Both the position numbers and the translations under genes were made by a program. This document shows positions 26,137 through 35,000 of a stretch of 64,000 nt of DNA, in pieces. The number at the start of each line of letters is the position of its first letter. Within the stretch, counting starts at the first letter, position 1. The notes beneath the pieces were generated by a model. The model did no database searches. It saw nothing but the letters and a program-made list of their open reading frames with translations, and had not been told where the DNA came from. Source of the stretch: Hypericibacter adhaerens (GTDB lineage: Bacteria > Pseudomonadota > Alphaproteobacteria > Dongiales > Dongiaceae); contig NZ_CP042582.1 in assembly GCF_008728835.1 (NCBI RefSeq), forward strand, positions 3,313,001 to 3,377,000, given 5' to 3'.

Positions 26137-26526
26137 ATGAGCCGCATAGTCGTGCTGCTGTCCGCCCTGCTCGTCTTGGCGAGTTGCGCGAATACCCAGC
26201 CGGTCTACAACGTCGATCATCATCCGATGCCGGAAGCTGCCCGCAACCTGCCGGTCGATCGGATCGGCGAGCTCATCGTCAAGGCCGGCGAGCAGCGCCA
26301 ATGGACGTTCCAGCGGGCGGGGACCGGTCATCTCGTCGCGACCCAGATCGACGGACGCTATGCCGCGGTGATCGATATCTATTTCGACCAGAGCAGCTAC
26401 AGCATCACCAAGAAATCGACCTCGGGATTCCCGGAGGAGAATGGCGAGATCCATCGGCGCTACAACAACTGGATCCACTATCTCGAGGGCGACATCAATG
26501 CGCAGCTCGCCACCGCGGCGCCCTAG
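26137..26526 (+). CDS. Lipoprotein of unknown function, tandem paralogue A
   Basis: 129 residues. Signal sequence followed by LVLASCAN, with Cys17 as the likely lipidated residue. The mature part has no family I recognise. It shares 83 of 129 positions with the next gene in an ungapped alignment, including the blocks LPVDRIG, AGTGHLVATQ and RRYNNWIHYLEGDI. These invariant stretches suggest a real surface or ligand site. Alternating hydrophobic patterns point to a small beta-rich domain. It follows the PPTase gene by 56 bases, but a link to the polyene cluster is not shown. Confidence 0.75.
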   Translation: MSRIVVLLSALLVLASCANTQPVYNVDHHPMPEAARNLPVDRIGELIVKAGEQRQWTFQRAGTGHLVATQIDGRYAAVIDIYFDQSSYSITKKSTSGFPEENGEIHRRYNNWIHYLEGDINAQLATAAP

Positions 26527-26571
26527 CCTTTCCAGATCCCGACCCCATCGACGGGCACAAAGGAATCGCTG

Positions 26572-26961
26572 ATGAAACGGATCCTGGCGCTGCTGGTCAC
26601 TGTTCTGGCGCTCGCGGGCTGCATGCCGAACCAGCCTCTGTACAATGTCGACGATCACCCGATCCCGGTGGCAGCGCGGCAACTGCCGGTCGACCGCATC
26701 GGCACCCTGATCGTCGAGGCCGGACAGAAACGCAACTGGACCTTCGAGCAGGCGGGAACCGGCCATCTCGTCGCCACCCAGACGCAGCCGAAATACACGG
26801 CCGTGGTCGATATCTTTTTCGACCAGCAGGGCTACAAGATCGTGAAGAAGTCGACCACCGGCTTTTCCGACCAGAACGGCTGGATCAGCCGGCGCTACAA
26901 CAACTGGATTCACTACCTCGAAGGCGACATCGAGGAGCGGCTTTCCAACGCCAGCCCCTGA
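26572..26961 (+). CDS. Lipoprotein of unknown function, tandem paralogue B
   Basis: 129 residues, same length as its neighbour. The lipobox is LALAGCMP, with Cys17. Conserved with paralogue A: QP.YNVD.HP.P.AAR.LPVDRIG near the N-terminus, AGTGHLVATQ in the middle, and RRYNNWIHYLEGDI near the end. The N-terminal signal and the loop around residues 71-74 differ most. The 45-base gap between the genes suggests one transcript. A recent-looking but already diverged duplication; the function is unknown. Confidence 0.75.
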   Translation: MKRILALLVTVLALAGCMPNQPLYNVDDHPIPVAARQLPVDRIGTLIVEAGQKRNWTFEQAGTGHLVATQTQPKYTAVVDIFFDQQGYKIVKKSTTGFSDQNGWISRRYNNWIHYLEGDIEERLSNASP

Positions 26962-27057
26962 CGGCCTTTCTTACGCTCGGGAAATCGGCGGATTAACCAT
27001 GCTGTAAGGTTCCACAGCCCGGCGACAGCGGCCCTGTTTGCCGCTACTCTGGAGGCC

Positions 27058-27459
27058 ATGACCCGCCTCGCCAGAACGGCTTCGATGCGGAAGCTTCCCT
27101 GCTTTCGGGTCGGGCTGATTCTTTTGATGCTGCTGGGAGCGCCGATCAATCTGGCGCTTCCCGACGCCATGGCAGGAATGCCGATGCCTCCGGCGGCGAT
27201 GGCCGCGGGTCAGCAAAGCGGCTGCCCCCTGCCCGGCGGATCGGGGAACGATCACGGTTCGCTGCACGATCATGACGCCCTGTGCCTGTTCTGCACGGCG
27301 TTCGGCGGCCCCTCGCTCGCGGGCACGAGCCTGGAACTGGCGCCCCAGACCGCGTCGCCACCGGCCGCCCGCACCGCTTTCGCTCTCTCCGACCCGCAGC
27401 GGCTGAAAGGCCGCCTGGGCGGTGCGCCTTGCTGCCGGGGGCCTCCGGCGACCGTCTGA
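27058..27459 (+). CDS. Small secreted His/Cys protein, DUF2946-like
   Basis: 133 residues with an N-terminal hydrophobic segment (about 18-40), then a Met/His-rich stretch (GMPMPPAAM, HDHDALCLFC) and two Cys pairs. The pattern with CLFC followed by a low-complexity tail resembles DUF2946, small proteins found next to copper-handling genes. GGAGG lies just before the ATG. It heads a run with YcnI and CopC-CopD, so a copper-linked role is likely by context. Confidence 0.65.
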   Translation: MTRLARTASMRKLPCFRVGLILLMLLGAPINLALPDAMAGMPMPPAAMAAGQQSGCPLPGGSGNDHGSLHDHDALCLFCTAFGGPSLAGTSLELAPQTASPPAARTAFALSDPQRLKGRLGGAPCCRGPPATV

Positions 27460-27514
27460 CTGTCCGAAATCCCTCACCTTCGACGTTCGACGGGTCGTTC
27501 CCAGGAGCATTCCG

Positions 27515-28057
27515 ATGCGTATGTCCCGATTGGTCGCTGCGGCCGGCCTCGCCGCCGGCCTGGCCGTCAGCATGGCGGTCCCCGCCCTCGCCCATATCAC
27601 CTTCGCGGATCCGAACGCGCCTTCCAACGGCTTCTACAGGGCGGTGCTGCGCGTGCCGCACGGCTGCGACGGCAGCGCCACCACCGCCATCCGGATCCAG
27701 ATTCCCGAAGGTTTCATCGTCGCCCAGCCCATGCCCAAGCCGAGCTGGCAGGTGACGGTGACCGAGGGCAGCTACGGCAGGAGCTACAAATACGAAGACA
27801 CGACCATCAGCAGGGGCGTCAAGGAGATCGCCTGGGCCGGCGGCAACCTGCCGGACAATTTCTATGACGAGTTCGTGTTCCGCGTTCGCGTGACCGACAT
27901 CGCGCCCGGCACCAAAGTCTATTTCCCCGTGGTGCAGGAATGCGGCTCCAAGACCGAGCATTGGATCGAGATCCCGGCCGAAGGCAAGTCGGACGACGAC
28001 TACGAATACCCGGCGCCCGGCCTCACCATCGGCGCGCCGGCCGGCGACGACGACTGA
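27515..28057 (+). CDS. YcnI family (DUF1775) copper-related periplasmic protein
   Basis: 180 residues with a Sec signal of about 25 residues ending ALAH. The mature protein begins with His (AHITFADPNAP), which together with a conserved Trp forms the Cu(II) site in B. subtilis YcnI. GFYRAVLRVPHGCDGSATTAIRI is typical of the family (two pieces: GFYRAVLRVPHGC and DGSATTAIRI). The ATG at 27515 follows AGGAG. It sits directly before the CopC-CopD fusion gene, as in many genomes, and probably hands copper to or from it. Confidence 0.88.
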   Translation: MRMSRLVAAAGLAAGLAVSMAVPALAHITFADPNAPSNGFYRAVLRVPHGCDGSATTAIRIQIPEGFIVAQPMPKPSWQVTVTEGSYGRSYKYEDTTISRGVKEIAWAGGNLPDNFYDEFVFRVRVTDIAPGTKVYFPVVQECGSKTEHWIEIPAEGKSDDDYEYPAPGLTIGAPAGDDD

Positions 28058-28085
28058 GCCTCATGCGATGGGACGAGGGCCGGGA

Positions 28086-29681
28086 ATGCCCTCGTCCGCT
28101 CGGCCGCTCATGCCGCGCCTGCTCGCTCTCCTCACGCTGATCGCCCTGCTGCTGGGAAGCAGCCCGGCTTGGGCCCATGCCTTCCTGCTCTCCAGCTCGC
28201 CGGGCGCCGAATCGTCGCTCGACAGATCGCCGGGCTCGATCGAGCTCACTTTCAACGAGCCGATCCAGCTTCTGGCGCTCAAGCTGCTGGGCACATACAG
28301 CGAGGATCTGTCGCCCGCCACGGTCCCCACCGTGACCGAAGGCCGCGTGGTCTGGATGCTGCCGCAACCGCTGCCGACCGGACGCTATCTGGTGAGCTGG
28401 CGCGCGGGCTCGCTCGACGGCCATGTGGTCGCCGGCAGCTTCAGCTTCGCCATCGGAGAAGCAGCTTCGCCGCCACCCGCCGATAGCGGCCTTGCGATCG
28501 AGATCTGGCGCTGGCCCGATTTTACGGCCCATGTCCTGGCGCGAATCCTCGTGCTGCTCGCTGCCGGCGGTGCGCTCTTCCGTCTGTTGCTGCAGCCGCC
28601 GGAAGCGCTCATCCCCGCGCTCCGCGCACGGGAGCGGCACCTGGCTTGCCTGGGCTTTCTCGTGACCGGCCTCTTGATCGGCATCGACGGTGCGATGCGC
28701 GCGGGATTGCCCTTGAGCGGGCTCCTCGAACGGAGCGCCTGGAAAGCCGCGTTCGCAGCGCCCGGCATGCAACTCAACGAGATTTCACTGCTGGCGCTGC
28801 TGACCCTGGCGGCCGTGAGGGATCGGCCGCGACCCTTCCTGGCGCTGCAGGGTCTGGCCGCCCTCCTCGCGCTCGCCGGCTTCGGCAGCAGCGGCCATGC
28901 GCTGGCCGTCCTGCCGCCGGTGCAGGGTCAGGCCCTGATGATTCTCCATGGGCTGGCGGCCGCCCTCTGGATCGGCGCCTTCGATCCGCTGCGCCGGGCC
29001 TTCGCGCGAGAGACGGGCCCCGTCACGGCGGCGTTGTTCCACCGGTTCCAGCGCCTGGGTCTCGTCGCCGTCGGCGCCGTCGCCGCCAGCGGCGCAACCC
29101 TGGCCTGGCTCCTGCTGCCGCGATGGTCGGATCTCTGGGAAAGCCCCTATGGCTGGCGGCTCTCGGCCAAGCTGCTGGCGGTGCTGGCGATGCTCGTCAT
29201 TGCCGGCCTCAACCGCCTCTGGCTGACCTCGGCGGCGCTGAAAAACCCCGACAGGCTGAAGCACCGGCTTCTCTGGGTGCTGCGGCTCGATCTGCTGGTG
29301 GCGCTGATCGCCGTTCTGCTGGCGGTCGGCCTGTCGCTGGGGCCGCCGCCGGCCCGGTCCCTCGTTCTCGACCTCTCCGACGCGAACTACAGGATCACGC
29401 TCACCCTGACCCCGGGCCGGGCCGGCGACAACGACGCCGAGATCCGCATCGCCGATCGCGATGGCAAGCCCGTCGACCCCCAGCAGGTGGAGCTCCGCGT
29501 CGAAGCGCCCGCGGCCGGCATCGAGCCTTCGGCGCATGAAGCCCGGCCCCTCGCGCCCGGCCTCTATCGGGTCGAGCGGCTGCCGCTCTGGGCCGCGACG
29601 GGCTGGAAGCTGCGCCTCCACCTCATGATCGACGATTTCACCATGGTCATGCGCGACAGCGAGGTGACGCTGGCGCGCTGA
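28086..29681 (+). CDS. CopC-CopD fusion, copper resistance/import membrane protein
   Basis: About 531 residues from the Met at 28086; Mets at 28068 and 28110 are alternatives, and 28086 has GACGAGGG at a fair distance. After a signal ending AWA, mature CopC starts with AHAFLLSSSPG, where the first His is the Cu(II) ligand. The domain runs to about residue 125. It is followed by about eight membrane helices of CopD, with a C-terminal soluble beta domain (about 430-531). CopC binds copper in the periplasm and CopD moves it to the cytoplasm; fusions are known. Confidence 0.85.
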   Translation: MPSSARPLMPRLLALLTLIALLLGSSPAWAHAFLLSSSPGAESSLDRSPGSIELTFNEPIQLLALKLLGTYSEDLSPATVPTVTEGRVVWMLPQPLPTGRYLVSWRAGSLDGHVVAGSFSFAIGEAASPPPADSGLAIEIWRWPDFTAHVLARILVLLAAGGALFRLLLQPPEALIPALRARERHLACLGFLVTGLLIGIDGAMRAGLPLSGLLERSAWKAAFAAPGMQLNEISLLALLTLAAVRDRPRPFLALQGLAALLALAGFGSSGHALAVLPPVQGQALMILHGLAAALWIGAFDPLRRAFARETGPVTAALFHRFQRLGLVAVGAVAASGATLAWLLLPRWSDLWESPYGWRLSAKLLAVLAMLVIAGLNRLWLTSAALKNPDRLKHRLLWVLRLDLLVALIAVLLAVGLSLGPPPARSLVLDLSDANYRITLTLTPGRAGDNDAEIRIADRDGKPVDPQQVELRVEAPAAGIEPSAHEARPLAPGLYRVERLPLWAATGWKLRLHLMIDDFTMVMRDSEVTLAR

Positions 29682-29693
29682 CCGCGCGCCGGA

Positions 29694-30341
29694 TCAGGCC
29701 GCGTTCGGGAGGAAGGCCGACTGGATGAAGGCGCGGTAGAGCAGCACCTGCTGCGGCAGGATGTTCTTGTCCGCGAGCGCGCGCGACAGGACGATCGCCC
29801 CTTCGACCAGGGTGGTCAGCATGTCGGCCGTTGCATCCAGATCGATCTCGAAGCGCGGCGGATAGAGCGCCGCGATCTCGTCGAGATGGCCGCGGAAGCG
29901 GCTGCGCCAGGCCAGCAGCCCCTCGGCGTTGAGATCCCGGATTTCCCGATTGAAGAGCTGATTCTGATAGCAGATCGAGGCCGCCATGCAGCCCGGATGC
30001 ACCTCGGGCAGATTGCCCAGCATCTCGGCGAAGAGCTTGAGGGCGATCAGGAAGCTGTGGAGCGGATCCTCGTGCAGCTCCCGCGCCCGCCCGAAGACAT
30101 CGTCCAGGATGGTGCGGTCGCGCTCCAGGTAGCGCTCGAGCAGCGCCTTGGCGAGATCGGTCTTGTCCTTGAAATGATAGAAGAAGCCGCTCTTGGTGAT
30201 GCCGGCGCCCGCCACCAGCTCGTCGATCGAGGTGGCGCCGAAACCCTTCTGCAGCACGGCCACTTCGGCCAGATCCATGATCCGGTCGCGGGCAGTGACC
30301 TTGGGCTTCTGGGTCGGGCTCTGGGTCTCGGAGACAGCCAT
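29694..30341 (-). CDS. TetR/AcrR family regulator
   Basis: 215 residues from the ATG at 30341; a GTG 15 bases upstream is an alternative. The helix-turn-helix is in GATSIDELVAGAGITKSGFF (about 35-54), followed by YHFKDKTDLAKALLERY, which is the usual TetR junction. The C-terminal ligand domain (about 75-215) has no close relative I recognise. It is convergent with the copper fusion gene and divergent from the TPR gene at 30558, so the latter is the more likely target. Confidence 0.88.
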   Translation of the reverse strand: MAVSETQSPTQKPKVTARDRIMDLAEVAVLQKGFGATSIDELVAGAGITKSGFFYHFKDKTDLAKALLERYLERDRTILDDVFGRARELHEDPLHSFLIALKLFAEMLGNLPEVHPGCMAASICYQNQLFNREIRDLNAEGLLAWRSRFRGHLDEIAALYPPRFEIDLDATADMLTTLVEGAIVLSRALADKNILPQQVLLYRAFIQSAFLPNAA

Positions 30342-30557
30342 GGCGGACTTTACCACAGGTACAGTCGCATCGGCATTCTGTCCTATCGAAGCGTGAAATC
30401 AGGGTCCTAACTCATTGCCGAATCTCGGGCTATCCGGCAGGGCGGCCGCTATACCGCAAGACGGCTGGTCCGGGGCGGCGCCTTGAGTATGTTCCTGCCT
30501 CCCACGAAACCCCGGCCCAGTGCATCATGGCCGGGAGTCGAAGACAGGAGATGAGCG

Positions 30558-31901
30558 ATGACGCGCAAGGACAAATGGGGCAATCCCGTTTCGCATGGTT
30601 CAACCGACGCGGTGGCCCGCCTCGAACGCGCCACCGAGCTGCTGGCCTGCTACCAGGCCGATCCGGTCGCCGAGCTGGACACGGCGATCGCCGAGCATCC
30701 CGATCTCGTCATGGCCCACGCCATCCGCGGCGGCATCATGGCGACCACCTCCGACAAGGCTTTCGACGGCGAGCTCGCCAAGGATCTGCAGGCGGCGGAA
30801 GCACTGGCGCGCCAAGCCAATGATCGCGAGCGCGGCCATATCGCGGCACTGAAGGCCTGGCATGGCGGCGATTACGAGAAAGCGACCGAGCTCTGGGGCC
30901 GTATCGCCATGGCCTATCCGCGCGACCTCGCCGCGGTCCAGTTCGCCCATCTCGGCGATTTCTATCTGGGCTATTCCGCGATGCTGCGCGACCGCATTGC
31001 GCGAGTGCTGCCGCATTGGGACGCCTCGGTTCCCGGCCGCGGCTATGTGCTCAGCATGCATGCCTTCGGCCTCGAGGAGACGGGCGACTATGCCCATGCC
31101 GAGGAGACCGGCCGCGCCGCCATCGCGCTCAACGGCAAGGATGGCTGGGGGGTGCATGCGGTCGCCCATGTGCTGGAGATGCAGGGCCGCGCCGCCGAAG
31201 GCGCCGCCTTCCTCGGCGACAGCGCCGAGGTCTGGGCGCCGAACAGCCTCTTCTCCTTCCATAATTTCTGGCATCAGGCGCTGTTCCATCTCGACGGCGG
31301 CGATACTAAGGCCGCGCTCAAGCTTTTCGACGAGAAGATCTCGGCCGGCAATTTCGGCCAGGCGCTCGAGCTGGTCGACGGGTCGGCCCTGCTCTGGCGG
31401 CTCTCGGTGCTGGGCCACGATGTCGGCCATCGCTGGAAGGATCAGGCCGACAAGTGGGAGACCCGGATCGAGGACCGTTACTACGCCTTCAACGACATGC
31501 ACGCCATGATGGCCTTCGTCGGCGCGGACCGGCCCGCGTCGCGCAAGGCGCTGCTGGCCTCGGTCGAGAAGGCGGCCACGGCCAGCCAGGGCACCAATGC
31601 GATGATGACGCGGGAAGTGGGATTGCCGGCAGTCAAAGGCATCGAGGCCTTCGGCCGCGGCGATTATCGGGCGGCGCTCGACCTGATGCTGCCGCTCCGA
31701 GGCAAGGCCAGCCGCTTCGGCGGCAGCCACGCGCAGCGCGATGTCTTCTCCTGGACGCTGACCGAGGCGGCGATCCGCGCGGGCGACCGCGCGCTGGCCG
31801 AAACGCTCGCGGCCGAGCGGCTGGCGCTCAAGCCCGACAGCCCGCTCAACCGCGCCTGGCGCGCCCGCGCCGAGGCCGTGGCGGCGCCGAAAGCAGCCTG
31901 A
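30558..31901 (+). CDS. TTC38-like tetratricopeptide repeat protein
   Basis: 447 residues, all-helical, with TPR-like pairs throughout. It matches the TTC38 family: the pattern HIAALKAWHGGDYEKATELW (about 95-114) and the conserved GWGVHAVAHVLEMQGRAAEG and FSFHNFWHQALFHLDGG segments (each near 195-245). Those histidine-rich motifs are unusual for a scaffold TPR. No signal peptide. The gene has a good ribosome-binding site (CAGGAG) and no operon partner. Function of the family is not established. Confidence 0.8.
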   Translation: MTRKDKWGNPVSHGSTDAVARLERATELLACYQADPVAELDTAIAEHPDLVMAHAIRGGIMATTSDKAFDGELAKDLQAAEALARQANDRERGHIAALKAWHGGDYEKATELWGRIAMAYPRDLAAVQFAHLGDFYLGYSAMLRDRIARVLPHWDASVPGRGYVLSMHAFGLEETGDYAHAEETGRAAIALNGKDGWGVHAVAHVLEMQGRAAEGAAFLGDSAEVWAPNSLFSFHNFWHQALFHLDGGDTKAALKLFDEKISAGNFGQALELVDGSALLWRLSVLGHDVGHRWKDQADKWETRIEDRYYAFNDMHAMMAFVGADRPASRKALLASVEKAATASQGTNAMMTREVGLPAVKGIEAFGRGDYRAALDLMLPLRGKASRFGGSHAQRDVFSWTLTEAAIRAGDRALAETLAAERLALKPDSPLNRAWRARAEAVAAPKAA

Positions 31902-31931
31902 TCCTGCAGCGGCCGGGTGAGGGCGACGCCC

Positions 31932-32819
31932 TCACCCGCCGAAGCTGCGCCGGATATGGCTGAGCTGCAGATCGATCAGGCTGCAGGCCGGATCGCGGAG
32001 TTGGTTGACCACGTCGAAATGATCGAGCCCTTGCGGGACGACCAGGTCGGCCGACTGCCCCAGCCGTTGATAGAACCCCTTCATGTCCTCCGACTGCCGA
32101 TGGAACTCGTCGGATTCGTCCTTGGCCACCACCAATAGGAGCGGCGCCTTGACCGGATAGCGCAGGCGCAGCGGGCTGTGAGCCTGGACCTGGTTTGCCG
32201 TCAGGTGCAGCGTCTTGTTCAGGAATGAGAGCCGGATCGGCTCGAGATCGAAGATCCCGCCGATCGCACAGGCACCCGCCACCACCTTCGCCGGCAGGCC
32301 CGGTGCGAAGGACGGCCAGTCGGTCGCCAGCAGCATCGCCGCCAGATGTCCGCCCGCGGAATGACCCGCGACATAGATGCGGTTGCGGTCGCCGCCGAAC
32401 TCCGGCGCATGCTGCCAGAGCCAGGCGAGCGCCGCCCGGTTCTGGCGCACGATCTCGTCCATGTTGCCGTGCGGCGCCAGGATGAAGTTGTTCACCACCG
32501 TGGTGAAGCCGTGCGGCTTCATCCCGTCGGCGATATAGCTATAGTCGGACTTGTCGAGCGAATACCAGTAGCCGCCATGGATGAAGACATAGATCGGCGC
32601 GCCCTTCTGGTCGGCCGGGAAGATGTCGATCTTCTCCTCCGGCGTGGGCCCGAAGGGCACGTCGATGATGGCGCGGGTTCCCGCCCGCGTCACCTCGCTC
32701 CAATGCTGCCAGGACTGGAAATGCTCGCGATAGTTCGGGAAGCGCGCACGGTTGTTGTACTGCGCGTCGAGAGCGCCCTGGTCATAGCCCCGATAGATGG
32801 CCTCGGTCACTTCCGGCAC
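31932..32819 (-). CDS. Alpha/beta hydrolase, kynurenine formamidase/esterase-like
   Basis: 295 residues from a GTG at 32819, with GAGGAG ten bases upstream, inside the end of the preceding hydrolase gene. VFIHGGYWY is the oxyanion HGG motif of the hormone-sensitive-lipase/formamidase group. AGHSAGGHLAAML carries the nucleophile Ser, and LDHFDVV the catalytic His. Similar proteins are annotated as arylformamidase or carbamate/ester hydrolases. The pairing with another hydrolase and an amidohydrolase suggests a small degradation set. Substrate unknown. Confidence 0.8.
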   Translation of the reverse strand: MPEVTEAIYRGYDQGALDAQYNNRARFPNYREHFQSWQHWSEVTRAGTRAIIDVPFGPTPEEKIDIFPADQKGAPIYVFIHGGYWYSLDKSDYSYIADGMKPHGFTTVVNNFILAPHGNMDEIVRQNRAALAWLWQHAPEFGGDRNRIYVAGHSAGGHLAAMLLATDWPSFAPGLPAKVVAGACAIGGIFDLEPIRLSFLNKTLHLTANQVQAHSPLRLRYPVKAPLLLVVAKDESDEFHRQSEDMKGFYQRLGQSADLVVPQGLDHFDVVNQLRDPACSLIDLQLSHIRRSFGG

Positions 32820-32833
32820 GGGACGATCGCTCC

Positions 32834-33601
32834 TCAACTGGCTCGGGCGTAGAGCAGGTTGAAGACCGCCTCGCTGACCGCTTCGGCGCGCTCGAGCGGC
32901 GTCCAATGGCCGCAACGTCCCAGCACATGGAACTTCGAGCCGGCGAGCGCGTCGGCGACCGTCTTGGCGACGGCCGGCGGCGAGGTGGCATCCTCGTCGC
33001 CCGTGACGACGACCGCAGGGCAGCGAAGGCCCGACAGGTCGGCCGCCTGGGTGCCGGCCACCGCCTCGCAGGTCTGGGCATAGCCTTCCGGATCCTGGCG
33101 CATCACCAGCTCGCGGATGAAGCCCGCCACCTCGGGACGATGGGCCTTGGTGGAGGCCGAGGTCCCCATCTGCACCGTGATGTCGGCGATCGCCGTCAGG
33201 CCCTCGGCCCGCGCCTTCGCGGCGCGGTCCTTCAGCGCCTGGCGCGCCGGATCGGCCGGCGCCCTGATGGGACCGAACAGGGAGAGGCTGCGCACCTTGC
33301 CGGGATGCTTCGCCGCCAGATGCTGGCACAGCACGGTGCCGTAGGAATGGCCGACGAAATGGGCGGCTTCGATCTTGAGCTCGCTCATCGTCGCCAGGAT
33401 GTCCTCGACCAGGGTCTGGGTCGTGACCGGTCCATGGGTCTTGGCACGCCCCGAGCCCGCCAGGTCCTGCCGCACGGTGGTGAAGAACCGGCTGAGGATG
33501 CCGACTTGCGGCACCCAGACGTTCCCCGTGCCGCCCAGACCATGGACCAGGATGACCGGATCGCCGGTGCCCGCGACTTCAACCGTGCTGTCGACTGCCA
33601 T
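32834..33601 (-). CDS. Alpha/beta hydrolase, 3-oxoadipate enol-lactonase-like
   Basis: 255 residues. VILVHGLGGTGNVW gives the oxyanion loop, VGHSYGTVL the nucleophile elbow, and CGHWTPLERAE the catalytic His. The layout is that of PcaD-type lactonases and related esterases. No other beta-ketoadipate pathway gene is nearby, so the specific lactonase call is weak. It ends 15 bases before the GTG start of the next hydrolase gene. Confidence 0.8.
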   Translation of the reverse strand: MAVDSTVEVAGTGDPVILVHGLGGTGNVWVPQVGILSRFFTTVRQDLAGSGRAKTHGPVTTQTLVEDILATMSELKIEAAHFVGHSYGTVLCQHLAAKHPGKVRSLSLFGPIRAPADPARQALKDRAAKARAEGLTAIADITVQMGTSASTKAHRPEVAGFIRELVMRQDPEGYAQTCEAVAGTQAADLSGLRCPAVVVTGDEDATSPPAVAKTVADALAGSKFHVLGRCGHWTPLERAEAVSEAVFNLLYARAS

Positions 33602-33632
33602 ATTCGATGCCCTTCCTTGATTCAGAAACGAG

Positions 33633-33667
33633 TCAGCGGGCCTTGGGACACACCCAAGGCCCGCTGA
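33633..33667 (-). terminator. Hairpin between the amidohydrolase and hydrolase genes
   Basis: A perfect 15-bp stem (33633-33647 with 33653-33667) around a five-base loop, rich in GC. It lies between two minus-strand genes, just after the amidohydrolase stop. The T tract on the minus strand is weak (CGTTTC), so it may be a leaky terminator or an mRNA-stabilising stem. Confidence 0.65.
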
Positions 33668-33680
33668 GGATTCTCCGGCG

Positions 33681-34970
33681 TCACTCCCAGACCGAGACGA
33701 CCTGCTTGGCCTTCTGGGTTGTCTCAGCGGCGGCGCCCGGACGCTTGTGATAGGCGCCGTCCTTCATGATCATGATCAGGTTGTCGCGATCCTGCAGGAT
33801 CTTGACGTTCTCGGTCGGATTGCCGCGGACCAGCAGCAGGTCGGCGAGGTAGCCGTCCTTGATCAGGCCCAGATCCGGGATGTCCATGATCTGGCCGCCC
33901 AGCTTGGTGGCGGCGCTCAGCGCCTCGGCCGGCGTGAAGCCGATGATGTTGACGAAATGCTCGAGATCGCGGGCGTTGGTGCCGAGCGGATTCCAGGCGA
34001 AGCCGTAATCGCCGCCCGGCAGGATCCGCATGCCGCGCTTGCGCAGCTCGCCGTAGGTCTTCGAGCAGTTCTCCAGCATGGTGTACATCTCCATGTGGTC
34101 GGCGACCGCCTTGTTGATGCCCCACGGCTCCGCCTCATAGGCGGTGGTGTAGATGATCCCGATCGCCGGCGCGAGGAAGACGTCGTTCTTCTGCTCCTCC
34201 AGCAGATCGTAGGTCTCTCCCTCGATGAAATCGCAGTGATAGATGACGCGGAAATGATGCTTCAGCGCCAGCTTCACCGCGCCGTTGGCGCGGGCATGGC
34301 AGGCGAGGTAAACGCCGCGCGCATGCGCCTCCTCGGCCGCCGCCTGGACCTCGGCGTCGGTATAGGAGCATTCGCGCCCGAACTTCCGCTTCACGAAATT
34401 GTCGCCGGAGATGTTGATCTTGATCGTGTCGACGCCTTCGCGGATGCAATGGCGCACGGTCGTGCGCACGGCATCGGCGCCGTCCGCGATCAGCTCGATG
34501 CCGGTGTGATACATGTGATCCTGGCGTTCGTCGCCGAGACCGCCGGTCGAGGTGATCTCGGGCGAGGCGGCGCGCAGGCGCGGCCCCGGGAAGCGGCCGG
34601 CATTGATGGCGTTGCGGATCACCACCTCGGTCCGGAGCTTGGCCGAGGCGGCCGAGTAGAGGCTGGTGAAGCCGGAATCGAGCAGCAGCTTGGCGAACTC
34701 GAGCCCGAGCAGCAGATGCTCCTCCTGCGGGATCTCGCCCAGCTCCTTGAGCTTGCCGATATTGGTGAAGGTGATGTGCGAGTGGGCCTCGGTCATGCCC
34801 GGCATCAGCGTGTTGCCGCCGCCATCGACGACCTCCGCGCCGTCGCGCGCGAGACCGCCGCCTTTCGCCACGGTCTTGATCCGGTTGCCCTCGATCAGCA
34901 CCTCGCCCGGGAAGGGCGCGGTCCCCTCGCCGTCGAAGATCCTTACGTTCGTGAAAAGCTGCGGTTTCAT
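33681..34970 (-). CDS. Metal-dependent amidohydrolase
   Basis: 429 residues of the imidazolonepropionase/Xaa-Pro dipeptidase-like amidohydrolase branch. MPGMTEAHSHITF contains the first metal-binding HxH. Further ligands are the Lys in DTIKINISGD, the His in YLACHARANG and the one in VIYHCDFIEG, and GGDYGF supplies the aspartate. The C-terminal GYLADLLLVRGNP is typical. No signal peptide. It precedes the two alpha/beta hydrolases on the same strand, so the three may act on one amide- or ester-containing compound. Substrate unknown. Confidence 0.87.
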   Translation of the reverse strand: MKPQLFTNVRIFDGEGTAPFPGEVLIEGNRIKTVAKGGGLARDGAEVVDGGGNTLMPGMTEAHSHITFTNIGKLKELGEIPQEEHLLLGLEFAKLLLDSGFTSLYSAASAKLRTEVVIRNAINAGRFPGPRLRAASPEITSTGGLGDERQDHMYHTGIELIADGADAVRTTVRHCIREGVDTIKINISGDNFVKRKFGRECSYTDAEVQAAAEEAHARGVYLACHARANGAVKLALKHHFRVIYHCDFIEGETYDLLEEQKNDVFLAPAIGIIYTTAYEAEPWGINKAVADHMEMYTMLENCSKTYGELRKRGMRILPGGDYGFAWNPLGTNARDLEHFVNIIGFTPAEALSAATKLGGQIMDIPDLGLIKDGYLADLLLVRGNPTENVKILQDRDNLIMIMKDGAYHKRPGAAAETTQKAKQVVSVWE

Positions 34971-35000
34971 GGTTCTGGTTTCCTCCCTCAGGCGTCTGGC

